Notes under the pieces: generated by a model
The model's input: only the letters and a program-made list of their open reading frames with translations
Told to the model about the DNA's origin: nothing
The model's database searches: none
Part shown: positions 1 to 11,887 of the stretch, one piece after another
Layout of the letters: each line of letters opens with the position of its first letter
Numbering within the stretch: the first letter of the stretch is position 1
Source: Atrina japonica
Lineage: Eukaryota > Mollusca > Bivalvia > Pterioida > Pinnidae
Length of the DNA stretch: 64,000 bases
Direction of reading: 5' to 3'
Assembly (NCBI GenBank): GCA_030159075.1
Contig: BROG01000241.1
Coordinates: forward strand, 124,001-188,000
Made by a program: the position numbers and the translations under genes

Positions 1-177
1 GGACTGGTAAAAAAAATAATTATCTGGAATTCCAAATATCTTGAAGTAACAGCAGATTTTCACATTTGATACCATATAAATTCAACATGATTTGAGTGAC
101 CAGATTTTATAGATTTTTTATAGTTTCTTGTTAATTTTATTTTTGTTTAACATGTAGCTTTTCAGTTGGATTCCAAT

Positions 178-245
178 TGTGTGTGTGTGTGTTTGTGTGT
201 GTATGTGTTTGTGTGGGTGCGTGCTTGCATGTAAGTGTGTGTATA
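178..245. repeat. GT-rich microsatellite
   Basis: Interrupted (GT)n with TTTGT and TATGT variants. The rest of positions 1-348 shows no gene or recognisable element. Confidence 0.85.
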
Positions 246-347
246 TATCGGTATGTGTTTTTTGTTATTGTAATATCTTGAAGAAGGGACAGGTCATCTC
301 GAAAAGTTGACTTCATTTTTGTCTGCGATGTTAGTCATTTTAGTGCG

Positions 348-348
<1 letters not shown>

Positions 349-438
<90 letters not shown>

Positions 439-448
439 TAGATAGATA
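349..448. repeat. (TA)n followed by GATA repeats
   Basis: An uninterrupted TA dinucleotide tract of about 88 bp passes directly into three GATA tetranucleotides. Tract length may be unreliable in the assembly. Confidence 0.95.
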
Positions 449-573
449 AAAAGAAACAATTTAAAAATGTCATAATTGTGTTTTATTCTGTTAGCACTTT
501 CGCCTGTAGGTTCTTCAGACAGAATGTGGTTTTATCTAATCTATATATTCTGTGCCAATGAACATCAATAATT

Positions 574-576
<3 letters not shown>

Positions 577-627
<51 letters not shown>

Positions 628-690
628 TGTGTGTGTGTGTGTATGTGTGAGTGTGTGTGTGTGTGTGTGTGAGTGTGCATGTGTGTGATC
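577..690. repeat. Compound (AT)n-(GT)n microsatellite
   Basis: A 48-bp AT tract is followed by GT repeats broken by GTATGT and GTGAGT. The open frame read through it on the minus strand encodes only HTHT and YIYI runs and is not a gene. Confidence 0.95.
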
Positions 691-720
691 TTTACAAACA
701 GATTGCACAGAAAAAAAGAT

Positions 721-790
721 AAACTCATCAACTCCTGAAAAAATGGACTCTTCTGTTAATCTAATGAGTCTGTAATGGTAAATGGGTTAA
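721..790 (+). mobile_element. Family S palindromic MITE, degenerate copy
   Basis: It begins with AACTCATCAACTCCTGAAA and continues with the GGACTCTTCTGT internal block shared by the better copies at 48.1 and 55.1 kb. The right end has diverged to AAATGGGTTAA. Confidence 0.55.
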
Positions 791-1372
791 AACCATCTTT
801 AACCTTGAATATTTGACTGTTTGATAATGTGTTACATAGAAGCAGAGAAGATATAATTAGGATGTGTTATGCTGTTAATTAACTATATACATAATTAATG
901 ACTTCTATGGATGATCATGTTTCTCTTTACTTGTTTTATGATATATTGACAATGTCCACGAGAAACATTTTTTTTTTCTAATAGAATATCTTAGACTGCC
1001 ATAAAAGGGAGAAATAATTGTTGTTTGCAAATGCACCCTTGACTTATCATGAACAAGAGATCCCAGAGGGATCTCGGTACCCACCATCAAATGTTCTTCA
1101 TTTGATCTATGACAGACTGTTCTTTTCTCTTATTTTGTGGCTCAACAATGAATTTGAACTAAAACCTAAATATCTGTCAAGTGCTTTCTCACAAGATTAT
1201 AACAATACCAAATATAAACTGCTATAATCCAAGATAGCTTAACCATACCTGTCAACCTCTAAAAGTGAAAATGCTGGTCATGACCTGCATTGAGTAAAAC
1301 AAGAATAACATGTAATAATATGTCTCGCTGGTCCCTGCTTTGATATCAAATGTAGCTAAGTGTAGGAAGTGT
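791..1372. other. No gene seen
   Basis: AT-rich sequence. Short open frames on both strands (905-1090 and 1018-1227) overlap each other and show no protein family, low-complexity signal or codon character. Confidence 0.5.
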
Positions 1373-2216
1373 AAATTTCAGGGGTGTGGCAGAAACCCCA
1401 TATACACTATTGAATGTGTTTTCACTAAAATCAATAAAATATATGGTTAAAGGGTGGGGCTATTAACATTTTTAAGTTACAAGCAAAAATATAATTGGGG
1501 GAAGGGGGGGGCAGGACCCCCATATGCACCACTGTATGTGTCTCCCCATAACAATCAATAATATATATAGTTTAAGGATAGGGCTATTAACACTTTTAAG
1601 TTACAAGCAAAAATATAAATTTCAGGGGGGAACAGGACCCCCATATGCACCACTGTATGTGTCTCCACATAACAATCAATAATATATATAGTTTAAGGAT
1701 GGGACTGTGAACAGTTTTTAAGTTATAAGCAAAAATATAAATTTCAGGGGGTAGAACAGGTCATGCACATCCACAACAATAAAAAATGTATATGGTTTAA
1801 GGGTGGGGCTGTGAATTGGTGGGGCTGTGAATGGTTTTTAAGTTATAAGTAAAAATATAAATTCAGAGGGTGGGGCTAGACCCCCATGACTCAATGATCA
1901 CACGCCAATGAATTTGTCTACTCATAACAAACAAGAATATACATGGCTTAGAGGTAGACATGTAAATGGTTTTCAAGAAATACATAATAAACTTTAATTG
2001 TCAAAATCAAAGATGGCTACCTGGCAGCCATTTTGTGATCCAACCCTGCTGAAAATATATACTGCACAACAAGACCTCAAGGAGAACATACATGTCAATT
2101 TTATTCACTACTTTCTGAGAAATAGCGATAACACGAATTGTTTAAGGATGGATGGTGGACAACACACCCATGACAGACCATGGACACAGGGCGATTTAAA
2201 TAACCCAATTTGTTTA
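1373..2216 (+). mobile_element. Dispersed element with five ~120-bp subrepeats
   Basis: Five direct subrepeats start near 1373, 1492, 1617, 1739 and 1859. Each has a TTTCAGGGG-like start, a GACCCCCATATGCACCACTG block and a GTTTAAGG(G/A)TGGGGCT block. Downstream is a block reading AAGATGGCTACCTGGCAGCC, then AGAAATAGCGATAACA, then GACCATGGACACAGGGCGAT. I recall such text as common dispersed sequence in bivalve genomes. The 90-aa frame at 1998-2270 runs through this block and is not taken as a gene. The ends are not precisely defined and no terminal inverted repeats were seen. Confidence 0.6.
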
Positions 2217-2270
2217 AAGTTGTTAATTTACAGAAGAGTCCATTGCTTTTCAGGGGTTGATGTGCTTTAA
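2217..2270 (-). mobile_element. Family S MITE, half copy
   Basis: It has the internal block TTACAGAAGAGTCCATTG followed by CAGGGGTTGATG, matching one half of family S in reverse orientation. The other half is missing, apparently replaced by the preceding element. Confidence 0.55.
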
Positions 2271-2596
2271 GTAAGACAAGTATCTGCAGTCAGTTACCAA
2301 CATGTTTCCTGTTTCTATGACAACAATATATCCATTTGACCTTTATATAATGATTACCTGTTGATTGTGAACATTTTAACCATTCTCAGTTACCTGAACC
2401 AAGTCTGATTGTGTCAGTCTCATTCCTAACTAACAATATATTTAAGCAAACATTTTGTCAGATAACTTTTCTGTGATAAAGATTTCATGAAAATAAACAA
2501 TTGTAATCAATTTCAAATTTTCATGTCTTATCTGTGGATCAGATGTTTTAAATTTCAGCAGTGAAACCTTTTTTTCGGTCAATAAGATAGATATAG

Positions 2597-2780
2597 TACA
2601 GTGGTCTACCTGCTTTATCAGACCACATGCTTTATGAGACCACATTTAGGAAACCACTCAGTGAAATAAGCCTTTATATAATACTTCTTTTGAGAGATCA
2701 CATCTTTTCAGATACCACTATTTGGAGGGACCACATTTCATTCACAGATGGGGTGGTCTCTCTAGACAGGTTGCACTGTA
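2597..2780 (+). mobile_element. Family L MITE (TA-flanked, ~180 bp)
   Basis: It starts TACAGTGG and ends in CAGGTTGCACTGTA, so the two ends are inverted repeats flanked by TA. Internally there are several GAGACCACAT-like blocks, AACCACTCAGTGAAATAA, and a GGGGTGGTCTCTCT block before the right end. A TA flank is typical of Tc1/mariner-type non-autonomous elements. There is no transposase. Confidence 0.75.
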
Positions 2781-3360
2781 TCAGATTTCTACTATCACTG
2801 ATAAAAAGTCTAAAATAGTGGTATTCATTAAACATAAATTCTACTTCTCAAAGTGACACGACTGGTTTTCAACATGGATGATAAATCTATTTGATTTGAT
2901 GTCAGCAATTATGCCTGCACCATTTCATCCCTCACATGACAAAAACCCTGTGAAACAACATCAACAATAAAACATACTACATGAAAAAATGACAAAAACT
3001 AAAAACGAAACGAAAAATAAATAAACAGCATAAAACAGGCTGACAAATGATAAAAATTGTTTTTGTGAACCTTTTATACATACTTGAATGTATTTTTTTT
3101 TATTTTTCTTCTTTTTTGATGATTAAAAACAAATAATTAAATATTAATGTGTCCTTTTGTAAACAATAATGGCACATACTTTGTACAGTGGGAAGTCAGC
3201 AAAGCCCATCGCTGGTCCCTCTTAATATTCTACTCCGAGTATGATTATGAAATAAAATACATGTATAACCAAAAAAAAAAAAAAATAAACAATTAACGAA
3301 TTGAAATAATAAAAATCCATATTAAACAGTAAATGTTGATTTAATTATATTTGAATTTTG
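2781..3360. other. No gene seen
   Basis: AT-rich, with poly-A stretches near 2990 and 3270. No element family or coding signal was recognised. Confidence 0.5.
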
Positions 3361-3595
3361 AATGTTTTATGCCACACTCAGCAATTTTTTCATTTACATG
3401 GTGGCAACCACTTTTTTATGGTGGAGGAGAGAACCTGTTTACGATGTACCAGGGAAGAGATGACTGGCCTTCTGCAAGTTAACTGGCAAACTTTCTCACT
3501 ATATTCAGCTTAGGTTCCAACGGGGTCTGTACCCGCACTGACATGAGAAATCTCAAGATTCAAATCATGATGCTCTAACCACTAATTTACTTACA
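3361..3595 (-). mobile_element. tRNA-derived SINE, family 2, reverse orientation
   Basis: It matches the copies at 40.7, 45.6, 53.6 and 54.7 kb. On the plus strand it begins with the shared tail (GCCACACTCAGCAA, then ATGGTGGCAACCA). It ends with the reverse complement of a pol III head, where GGTTAGAGCATCATGATTTG resembles a tRNA A-box region. The B box is degenerate. Confidence 0.7.
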
Positions 3596-5539
3596 ATATG
3601 TATACAGTTTTGTGCAGTATGTTCCAAAAAATGAATTTCACTATCCTTAGTGTATAAAGTGTATTCCTTAATTAACATCCTTAGTTATTCTGCATTTGTT
3701 TGATTTTGTCCTCTGAATTTGGTAGACATCCAAAATAAATGAAAAATGGCACGTTTAACCCTGGGAGCCTGGGCCTAATTGTCATAATTTTTTTTTTTTA
3801 TCCAGAAGTTACTTAAGTATTGATGTATTTTTTATAGGATTTATGCATTACGTCACAGATCCATTCATGATCTTTGTAATGAACAGAAAAATGATGTTAC
3901 TCTCACGAAGAATACTGTATTTCTCCAGAAATAATATACAGATTGTAATGGAATTTCTACCAAATGAGTACCAAAACCTCAAATTATTGTGAATCAAGTT
4001 TTGTTAAAACTGGATAAAAGACAAATTATCTAAGAGTTATTAAAATAACTGAAAAATGAATTTACTAAGAATATATAGTGAAAATACATTATGGGAGCTT
4101 GTTTATGTCACACTACTGTACATATACCTATAGCTTGTCTGTTTATTTACACTTTCTGTTCTTGTGATATAAATGTAAGAAAAAACCTTGTAAATTGTCT
4201 TTTGGCATCATTTAACCACTTTGAATGTAAATGAAACATTATAATTAACACCACTCAATAATGCACAGAGTTATCACATCAATGATTTGAATACTAACGA
4301 GAACTGCAATCAAAATTTATAATAGAATGAATAATTTAAATTTGACAATCACGGAACCATTTTGCATGCTTAAAGATGTAAATGATTTAAAGATAATTGG
4401 ATAATTCTCTTCCACAGATGCGCGTAATTAGGACGTTCAGGTTTTTTTCCCCAGTACATGAGTGAGGATGTCATTACTTTTACAAAGGTAAAAAAGGTGT
4501 AATTAAACACCTGCTTACTTGTTGTTAGGTATGTAAACAAAGGTAAATTGTACAATAGACTGTTGTAGTTTTTATATATCTTCCATCAGGATAGCTAACT
4601 ATGGGGTATATATATAAAAACAAAACATAATACTAAGAGGCCGATTATTTCAACACATCATTGAAGACTATAAGTATTACAATTTTCAGTAAAGCAGGAA
4701 TACAATTAACGGTACTTGCTTTTCATTTGCACAATTAATTTTTAAATAAAAATTTTATTTGTAGTGATCAAGGGATTAAAGTTATTATTACAGACAATTG
4801 TGTTAGGTGCAGAATATTCTTCAGTAAACTTCCACGTCAGTTATCTCCATTATGACAACTCAACTGTGATCAGGTTCAGTGTACAGTGCTTTCCATTTGC
4901 ATGCACGTGAGATTTGCCAGCAAGGGGTTATTTCCCTGGTATCATCCCCCGATGCCAATGACAGCAAAGTTATCATACTATGGTCACATGATTACCTTGG
5001 GGTTATTTCCCTTGGAAGTGGAGTTTCGGTGACATATCCTTATTATCTTTTGTCATGTGACTGCTTTAATCCAATCCTGAATAATTTAACAAACATGAGG
5101 AATAATAATTCATGAAATATCCCTCATTTTAAGAATGTATAATGAACATTTTTTTAAATATTTTCCTTGAGCTTGATCGGTAGTTGACCAAACTCTGACA
5201 TATTGCTAACTGTTTCAAGCATTTATTAGGTACGCAATATACATCACTTAAATGATAGAAATTTTTTCATCATGACAATTATGTATGTCCTTTACGATAA
5301 TTGGGATACGGTAAATGATTATCATAATAAAGAATACATTTACCAATATCTATCTTGCCTGAGCATAGTCATTGATAATTACAGATACTTAGTGTAGCAC
5401 TCCATCAATAAAATATCAACAAAGAACTAGCATGAATTATCTCCCCTTGTGGGAATGATAACTATACATGTATATGGTCATTGTTGATAAATGTGTATCT
5501 ATGATTTTCCACCATACATACTGATGACTATTAGTGCAG
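3596..5539. other. Long stretch without recognisable features
   Basis: AT-rich unique-looking sequence. The short frames at 4370-4555 and 4879-5115 have no recognisable homology. No splice-flanked exon is evident by eye. Confidence 0.45.
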
Positions 5540-5622
5540 TTAATCCATCTACCCCTACAGACACCTTTGGACTGGTCTAAGTCATTGATTTACAGAATAA
5601 AATCACTTCAAGAGGGTTTAAT
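5540..5622 (-). mobile_element. Family S MITE
   Basis: It has TTTGGACTGGTCTAAGTCAT followed by GATTTACAGAATAAAATCAC, flanked by degenerate inverted ends (TTAATCCATCTACCCCTACAG on the left). Confidence 0.65.
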
Positions 5623-5702
5623 TTTTATTTGTGGATTTTTTTCCATAGTTTTTGCTTGTTTATTTATCTATTAATTTTATGTATATTTCTTTTTTATGTA
5701 AT

Positions 5703-6063
5703 GTACACGTGGTGTTCTATGACAGTGGTAACACAAGACAGGTAGTATTTTACTGAATTGGTCATACAAGACATATTGTCTTCTATGACAGTGATCACAA
5801 AAGACATGTGGTCTTCTATGACAGCGGTTACAAAAGACATGTGGTCTTCTATGACAGTGGTTACAAAAGACATGTGGTCTTCTATGACAGTGGTTACAAA
5901 GGCATGTGGTCTTCTATGACAGTGGTTACAAAAGACATGTGGTCTTCTATAACAGTGGTTACAAAAGACGTGGTCTTCTATGACAGTGGTTACAAAAGAC
6001 ATGTGGTCTTCTATGACAGTGGTTACAAAAGACATGTGGTCTTCTATTGCATTGGTCACACAA
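5703..6063. repeat. 33-bp minisatellite, ~11 units, related to family L MITE
   Basis: The unit reads GACATGTGGTCTTCTATGAC followed by AGTGGTTACAAAA. Copies are nearly identical from 5803 to 6035 and degenerate at both edges. Two units lack 2-3 bases. The block matches, on the minus strand, the family L segment ACTGTCATGAAAGACCACCT. Frames on both strands arise because 33 is a multiple of three. Confidence 0.9.
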
Positions 6064-6471
6064 TACAGCTTTTACTTACTGTATCTATATTATAATACCA
6101 GTATAACATATATAACATTCTTTTGATATGAATCTCTCTACAAACGACACACTCATGATAAACAATTATTGATATTTTATGACGCTACTTCAGTCATTTA
6201 TTAAAGCAAGGATGAGAGCCGATTCCAGGTAAATACTCACTTCCTTTGGTTGATAAATCATTGTTACAAATGAAGCAAAAGTCAATATATCACAATATCA
6301 TACATGTAAAAGTCAATAATTATATACATCTATTTATTTTAGCCCCTTTTAGTTTTGAGTTTGATAAAATCTTCTAATCTCTATTTCAGTATTGATTTTT
6401 TTTAAAACATTACATACATTATTTCCTCTCTAATATTGAATTATCCTTTCAGATATTTTACGTTATTTTAG
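6064..6471. other. No gene seen
   Basis: AT-rich spacer between two tandem arrays; no recognised element. Confidence 0.5.
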
Positions 6472-8355
6472 TAGTACACATACTGATACAAATGTAATGT
6501 GTAATGGTATACAATGCATACATGGTGTACCGGTACATACACCTTATCATACAACTGTAATGTGTAATGGTATACATTGCATACATGGTGTACCGGTACA
6601 TACACATTCCCATACAAATGTAATGTGTAACGGTACACATTGCATACATGGTGTATTGGTACATACGCATTCCCATACAAGTGTAATGTGTAATGGTATA
6701 CATTGCATACATGGTGTACCGGTACATACACATTACCATACAGATGTAATGTGTAACGGTATACATTGCGTACATGTTGTACCGGTACATACACATCCCC
6801 ATACAAATGTAATGTGTAATGGTATACATTGCCTACATGTTGTACCGGTACATACACATTACCATACAAATGTAATGTGTAATGGTATACATTGCGTACA
6901 TGTTGTACCGGTACATACACATCCCCATACAAATGTAATGTGTAATGGTATACATTGCGTACATGGTGTACCGGTACATACACATTACCATACAAATGTA
7001 ATGTGTAACGGTATACATTGCGTACATGTTGTACCGGTACATACACATTACCATACAAATGTAATGTGTAATGGTATACATTGCGTACATGTTGTACCGG
7101 TACATACACATCCCCATACAAATGTAATGTGTAACGGTATACATTGCGTACATGTTGTACCGGTACATACACATTACCATACAAATGTAATGTGTAACGG
7201 TATACATTGCGTACATGTTTTGTACCGGTACATACACATTACCATACAAATGTAATGTGTAACGGTATACATTGCGTACATGTTGTACCGGTACATTACA
7301 CATTACCATACAAATGTAATGTGTAACGGTATACATTGCGTACATGTTGTACCGGTACATACACATTACCATACAAATGTAATGTGTAAATGGTATACAT
7401 TGCGTACATGTTGTACCGGTACATACACATCCCCATACAAATGTAATGTGTAACGGTATACATTGCGTACATGTTGTACCGGTACATACACATTACCATA
7501 CAAATGTAATGTGTAACGGTATACATTGCGTACATGTTGTACCGGTACATACACATTACCATACAAATGTAATGTGTAATGGTATACATTGCGTACATGT
7601 TGTACCGGTACATACACATCCCCATACAAATGTAATGTGTAATGGTATACATTGCGTACATGTTGTACCGGTACATACACATTACCATACAAATGTAATG
7701 TGTAATGGTATACATTGCGTACATGTTGTACCGGTACATACACATCCCCATACAAATGTAATGTGTAACGGTATACATTGCGTACATGTTGTACCGGTAC
7801 ATACACATTCCCATACAAATGTAATGTGTAACGGTATACATTGCGTACATGTTGTACCGGTACATACACATTCCCATACAAATGTAATGTGTAACGGTAT
7901 ACATTGCCTACATGGTGTACCGGTACATACACATTACCATACAAATGTAATGTGTAACGGTATACATTGCGTACATGTTGTACCGGTACATACACATTAC
8001 CATACAAATGTAATGTGTAACGGTATACATTGCGTACATGGTGTACCGGTACATACACATTACCATACAAATGTAATGTGTAATGGTATACATTGCGTAC
8101 ATGTTGTACCGGTACATACACATTACCATACAAATGTAATGTGTAAAGGTATACATTGCGTACATGTTGTACCGGTACATACACATCCCCATACAAATGT
8201 AATGTGTAACGGTATACATTGCGTACATGTTGTACCGGTACATACACATTACCATACAAATGTAATGTGTAAAGGTATACATTGCGTACATGTTGTACCG
8301 GTACATACACATTACCATACAAATGTAATGTGTAATGGTATACATTGCGTACATG
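6472..8355. repeat. 63-bp tandem array, ~30 units
   Basis: The unit contains TGTAATGTGTAAYGGTATAC, ATTGCGTACATGTTGTACCG and GTACATACACATTACCATAC. It includes the perfect 10-bp palindrome GTACCGGTAC. Units differ at a few positions: AACGG or AATGG, TACATGTTG or TACATGGTG, CATTACC or CATCCCC. One-base and two-base indels occur near 7219, 7295 and 7388. Units at the left edge (6480-6760) carry more variants than central ones. Open frames of up to ~318 codons occur on both strands only because the unit is a stop-free multiple of three; the two strands are open over the same DNA. Confidence 0.97.
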
Positions 8356-9450
8356 GTGTACATATGTGTATTGGTAAAAATGTCAAATTTCATTTGTAAT
8401 GGTATATATTGCACACACGGTGTACATACGCATACTGATACAAATGTCATTAGCAATGGTATACATCACATACACTGTGTATGTTCATACTTGTATCGAT
8501 ACATATAGTGTGTAATGGTATATGTCATGTATATAGTGTATGAACACACTTGTACTAATACATATAGTGTGTAATGGTATATATCATGTATATACTTGTA
8601 CTGATACATATAGTGTGTAATGGTATATATCATGTATATACTTGTACTGATACATATAGTGTGTAATGGTATATATCATGTATATACTTGTACTGATACA
8701 TATAGTGTGTAATGGTATATATCATGTATATACGTGTATGTACACACTTGTACCAATACATATACTGTGTAATGGTATATATCATGTATATACTTGTACT
8801 GATACATATAATGTGTAATGGTATATATCATGTATATACTTGTACCAATACATATAGTGTGTAATGGTATATATCATGTATATACTTGTACTGATACATA
8901 TAGTGTGTAATGGTATATATCATGTATATACCTGTACTGATACATATAGTGTGTAATGGTATATATCATGTATATACCTGTATTGATACATATAGTGTGT
9001 AATGGTATATATCATGTATATACCTGTACTGATACATATAGTGTGTAATGGTATATATCATGTATATACTTGTACCAATACATATAGTGTGTAATGGTAT
9101 ATATCATGTATATACTTGTACCGATACATATAGTGTGTAATGGTATATATCATGTATATACTTGTACTGATACATATAGTGTGTAATGGTATATATCATG
9201 TATATACTTGTACCAATACATATAGTGTGTAATGGTATATATCATGTATATACTTGTACTGATACATATAGTGTGTAATGGTATATATCATGTATATACT
9301 TGTACTGATACATGTAGTGTGTAATGGTATATATCATGTATATACGTGTATGTACACACTTGTACCAATACATATAGTGTGTAATGGTATATATCATGTA
9401 TATACTTGTACTGATACATATAGTGTGTAATGGTATATATCATGTATATG
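8356..9450. repeat. 46-bp tandem array, related to the 63-bp array
   Basis: After transitional units (8356-8580), a regular 46-bp unit appears: GTGTGTAATGGTATATATCA followed by TGTATATACTTGTACTGATA and CATATA. It shares GTGTAATGGTATA and the TTGTACYGRTACAT core with the 63-bp unit. Longer (60-bp) variants with ACGTGTATGTACACACTTG occur at about 8731 and 9343, 612 bp apart, which fits twelve 46-bp units plus one 60-bp unit. Confidence 0.95.
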
Positions 9451-9559
9451 GTGCATTACATACATATACACAGACATGTGTATTCTGTAATTTACTGACA
9501 TGTTTTAATTAGATGTATGATGTATATCTAAGTGTGATAAATATATGTAGACACACAAA

Positions 9560-9720
9560 TGGTACATACAATGTGTATGTGTTTGTCTGTATTTGTGTGT
9601 CTCTGTATGTGTATGTGTATGTTGGTATGTGTCTGTGTTTATGTATTTGTGTGTGTATGTTTTATGTGTGTATATGTATGTATATGTGTATGTATGTGTT
9701 TGTGTATATGTATGTGCATT
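9560..9720. repeat. GT/AT-rich low-complexity tract
   Basis: Imperfect TGTGTATGTGTTTG-type repeats. Overlapping frames on both strands are low-complexity Cys/Val or Thr/His strings, not genes. Confidence 0.85.
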
Positions 9721-9730
9721 TTTATTTTTA

Positions 9731-10378
9731 CAAACTGTCTCTGGATATATGTACATGCAAATACCAACAATATCCAATCAAACATGACCATAATCATCAA
9801 GTGGCCACAATTCGCAAGTGTTCCCCACTGTTCCTCACATTTTAATGGATCTTTGATATGCTGGTACTGTCACCTTTTATATATAACCAGAGGAAAGCTA
9901 ACAGCACCTTATGCAATTAATTTCAAATTACCTTCTTGAAGATGACAGCAAATATGATATTTAAGCTGGGATGAAATACAAGCCTTGATTTTCAGTTAAT
10001 TCAAATTATACTGAGAAAACTGTGGATCAATATGCATTAACTCAGGTAAGACCAGGTGAAAACGTGGGATAAAATATCCAACACATTGTTACAGAGTTTC
10101 AAAAACAATAAATCAGTTTACACTATGGCAATTCACCAACATACAATGAAACGCTTTTACCTTAAGTAATCTATTAATGATTAATCACATAAAGAAGAGT
10201 AAATATCGATAAGATATAACATTAGGGATTACTAGCCTACACAGCTTCACGTTGTTATTAACTAGTTCTCGGTGCAAGCCTAAGAAGATCAATACAAATC
10301 AAGTTCCGTTTGGACTTTCTGCGATTGAAACTAATTTCCATAAATCCAACAATTAATAGCTGTCAATTAAAACTATAT
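9731..10378. other. No gene seen
   Basis: Mixed sequence without recognised repeats. It carries somewhat more CpG than its surroundings near 10245-10330, with no identifiable exon. Confidence 0.45.
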
Positions 10379-10568
10379 GAAGTTCGGCATCTAAGAAAAC
10401 GTTCAACTCGATCTCTTCACTTGTAATGCAATCACCAAAGGACTTGTACAGTTATTTAACAACAAAATGATGTGAAGTTCGGCATCTAAGAAAACGTTCA
10501 ACTCGATCTCTTCACTTGTAATGCAATGACCAAAGTACTTGTACCATTATTTAACAAGAAAATGATGT
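10379..10568. repeat. 95-bp direct tandem duplication
   Basis: Two adjacent copies start at 10379 and 10474 (GAAGTTCGGCATCTAAGAAA). They differ at only a handful of positions, so the duplication looks recent. It contains CpG sites and is not otherwise repetitive in the window. Confidence 0.92.
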
Positions 10569-10811
10569 GAAAGTTGTAGCTTACACCATATACAAACAAT
10601 GAACAATATTAGGGATTAAGTATTGCAAACAAGAATTAAAATGAGCTCAAATGAGATAGAAACGCCAGAAACAAACATTTACAAATAGAAATTGATGGTG
10701 AATTTCCAATCTTTACTATGAGTAAATAAAGAAGAGAAATTTTAGACATGATATAGCATCAATATCCAATTGAAATTTTCATGATCAGGTGTATCAATTT
10801 CAAAGGAAGTT

Positions 10812-10834
10812 ACATACACACAGACAGACAGACA

Positions 10835-10878
<44 letters not shown>

Positions 10879-10900
10879 TATAGACATATACACACAAACA
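10812..10900. repeat. (CAGA)n/(CA)n microsatellite
   Basis: Four CAGA units lead into about 25 CA dinucleotides, then CATA variants. Confidence 0.95.
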
Positions 10901-10937
10901 TATGCACAAAGCAAACAAAATAAGAAAATAAAAAAGA

Positions 10938-11010
10938 ACAAACAAAATTTACAAAACTTCTCACCTACTTATAAATAACAAACAAAATTTACAAAACTTC
11001 TCACCTACTT
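10938..11010. repeat. 40-bp direct duplication
   Basis: A 33-bp block containing AAATTTACAAAACTTCTCAC occurs at 10938 and 10978 without mismatch, separated by seven bases. Confidence 0.9.
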
Positions 11011-11159
11011 TTAAAGTTGATTATTGGTCAAATGATTTTTTTGTCCTATTTTATGAAACCTCTCATTCACGGCATCTTATTACCGTACCTTTACCCTTAA
11101 TATATTTCATGCTAAGTTTGAAGTTAATCAGTCAGTATTTGAATATTTTTTGTTGATGA

Positions 11160-11887
11160 GTTTCAAAATGTTTAACAAGAGGCCCAAGTAGGCCTAAATT
11201 GCTTACATGAACACCATCAACAACTGTGAAAAGAAGACCAAGAAGAATATGTAATGTGGCTAAACAAATCACAAACATGGTAAAGGATGTTCAGTACTTA
11301 TTTCCTGTAAAGTTTCATCAAAATCCCTTAAGTGGTTTTGAAGAACAATATGACAGTGTGAACAAATTTAACCCCCGCCCCCTCTTTTTTTTGCATTCTA
11401 GAAAATTAAGATAAAAAAATTCTAAATATTTGATTTCTGCAAAATTCTTTCACTAATGCATCAGCTAATTACAAGTAAAACATTTGAAATAAATGCATCT
11501 TAGTGAAAGGGGAGGAATTCAAAGAAATCATGCATAAATGATGAGAATAATAGGTTGAACAGATGTGAAAAATTTGTGAAAAATTTATTTTTCAATTTCT
11601 ACTAAAAATACAAAAATGAATAATAAATCCGTGTAGATCACTCAAATGCAATTATTATTTCAATCTATGGAATGGTTCTGGAGGAGTAGATGTTCAAAGA
11701 GAGGTACCATCTGGGACCTTTTTTTCCCACCCTGAGTTATCCCTGAGCCAATACGGTAAAAAATACAAACTTGACTTCCTGTGAAGTTTCATTGAAATCC
11801 CTTCAGTGGTTTTGATGACAAATGAACAGATGAACAGATAACGTTCATGGAGAGATCATTTTCAGCCTTCTGCTCAGGTGAGCCTAA
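11160..11887 (+). mobile_element. Dispersed element ending GCTCAGGTGAGC-CTAA
   Basis: It begins near AACAAGAGGCCCAAGTAGGC and ends GCTCAGGTGAGC (11872-11883, a hairpin) followed by CTAA. Two diverged blocks resemble each other: one near 11300 (TTTCCTGTAAAGTTTCATCA) and one near 11779 (TTCCTGTGAAGTTTCATTGA), each followed by AATCCCTT and AGTGGTTTTG. This structure matches non-autonomous dispersed elements of bivalves as I know them. No protein is encoded; the 62-aa frame at 11226 lies within it. Confidence 0.6.

Noticed and set aside
5703..6063. CRISPR-like array
   Set aside because: Units are contiguous with no unique spacers, and the context is eukaryotic.
6468..8456. Long open frames (up to ~318 codons) on both strands
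   Set aside because: They lie entirely in the 63-bp array, repeat a 21-residue unit, and overlap antisense; the unit is a stop-free multiple of three.
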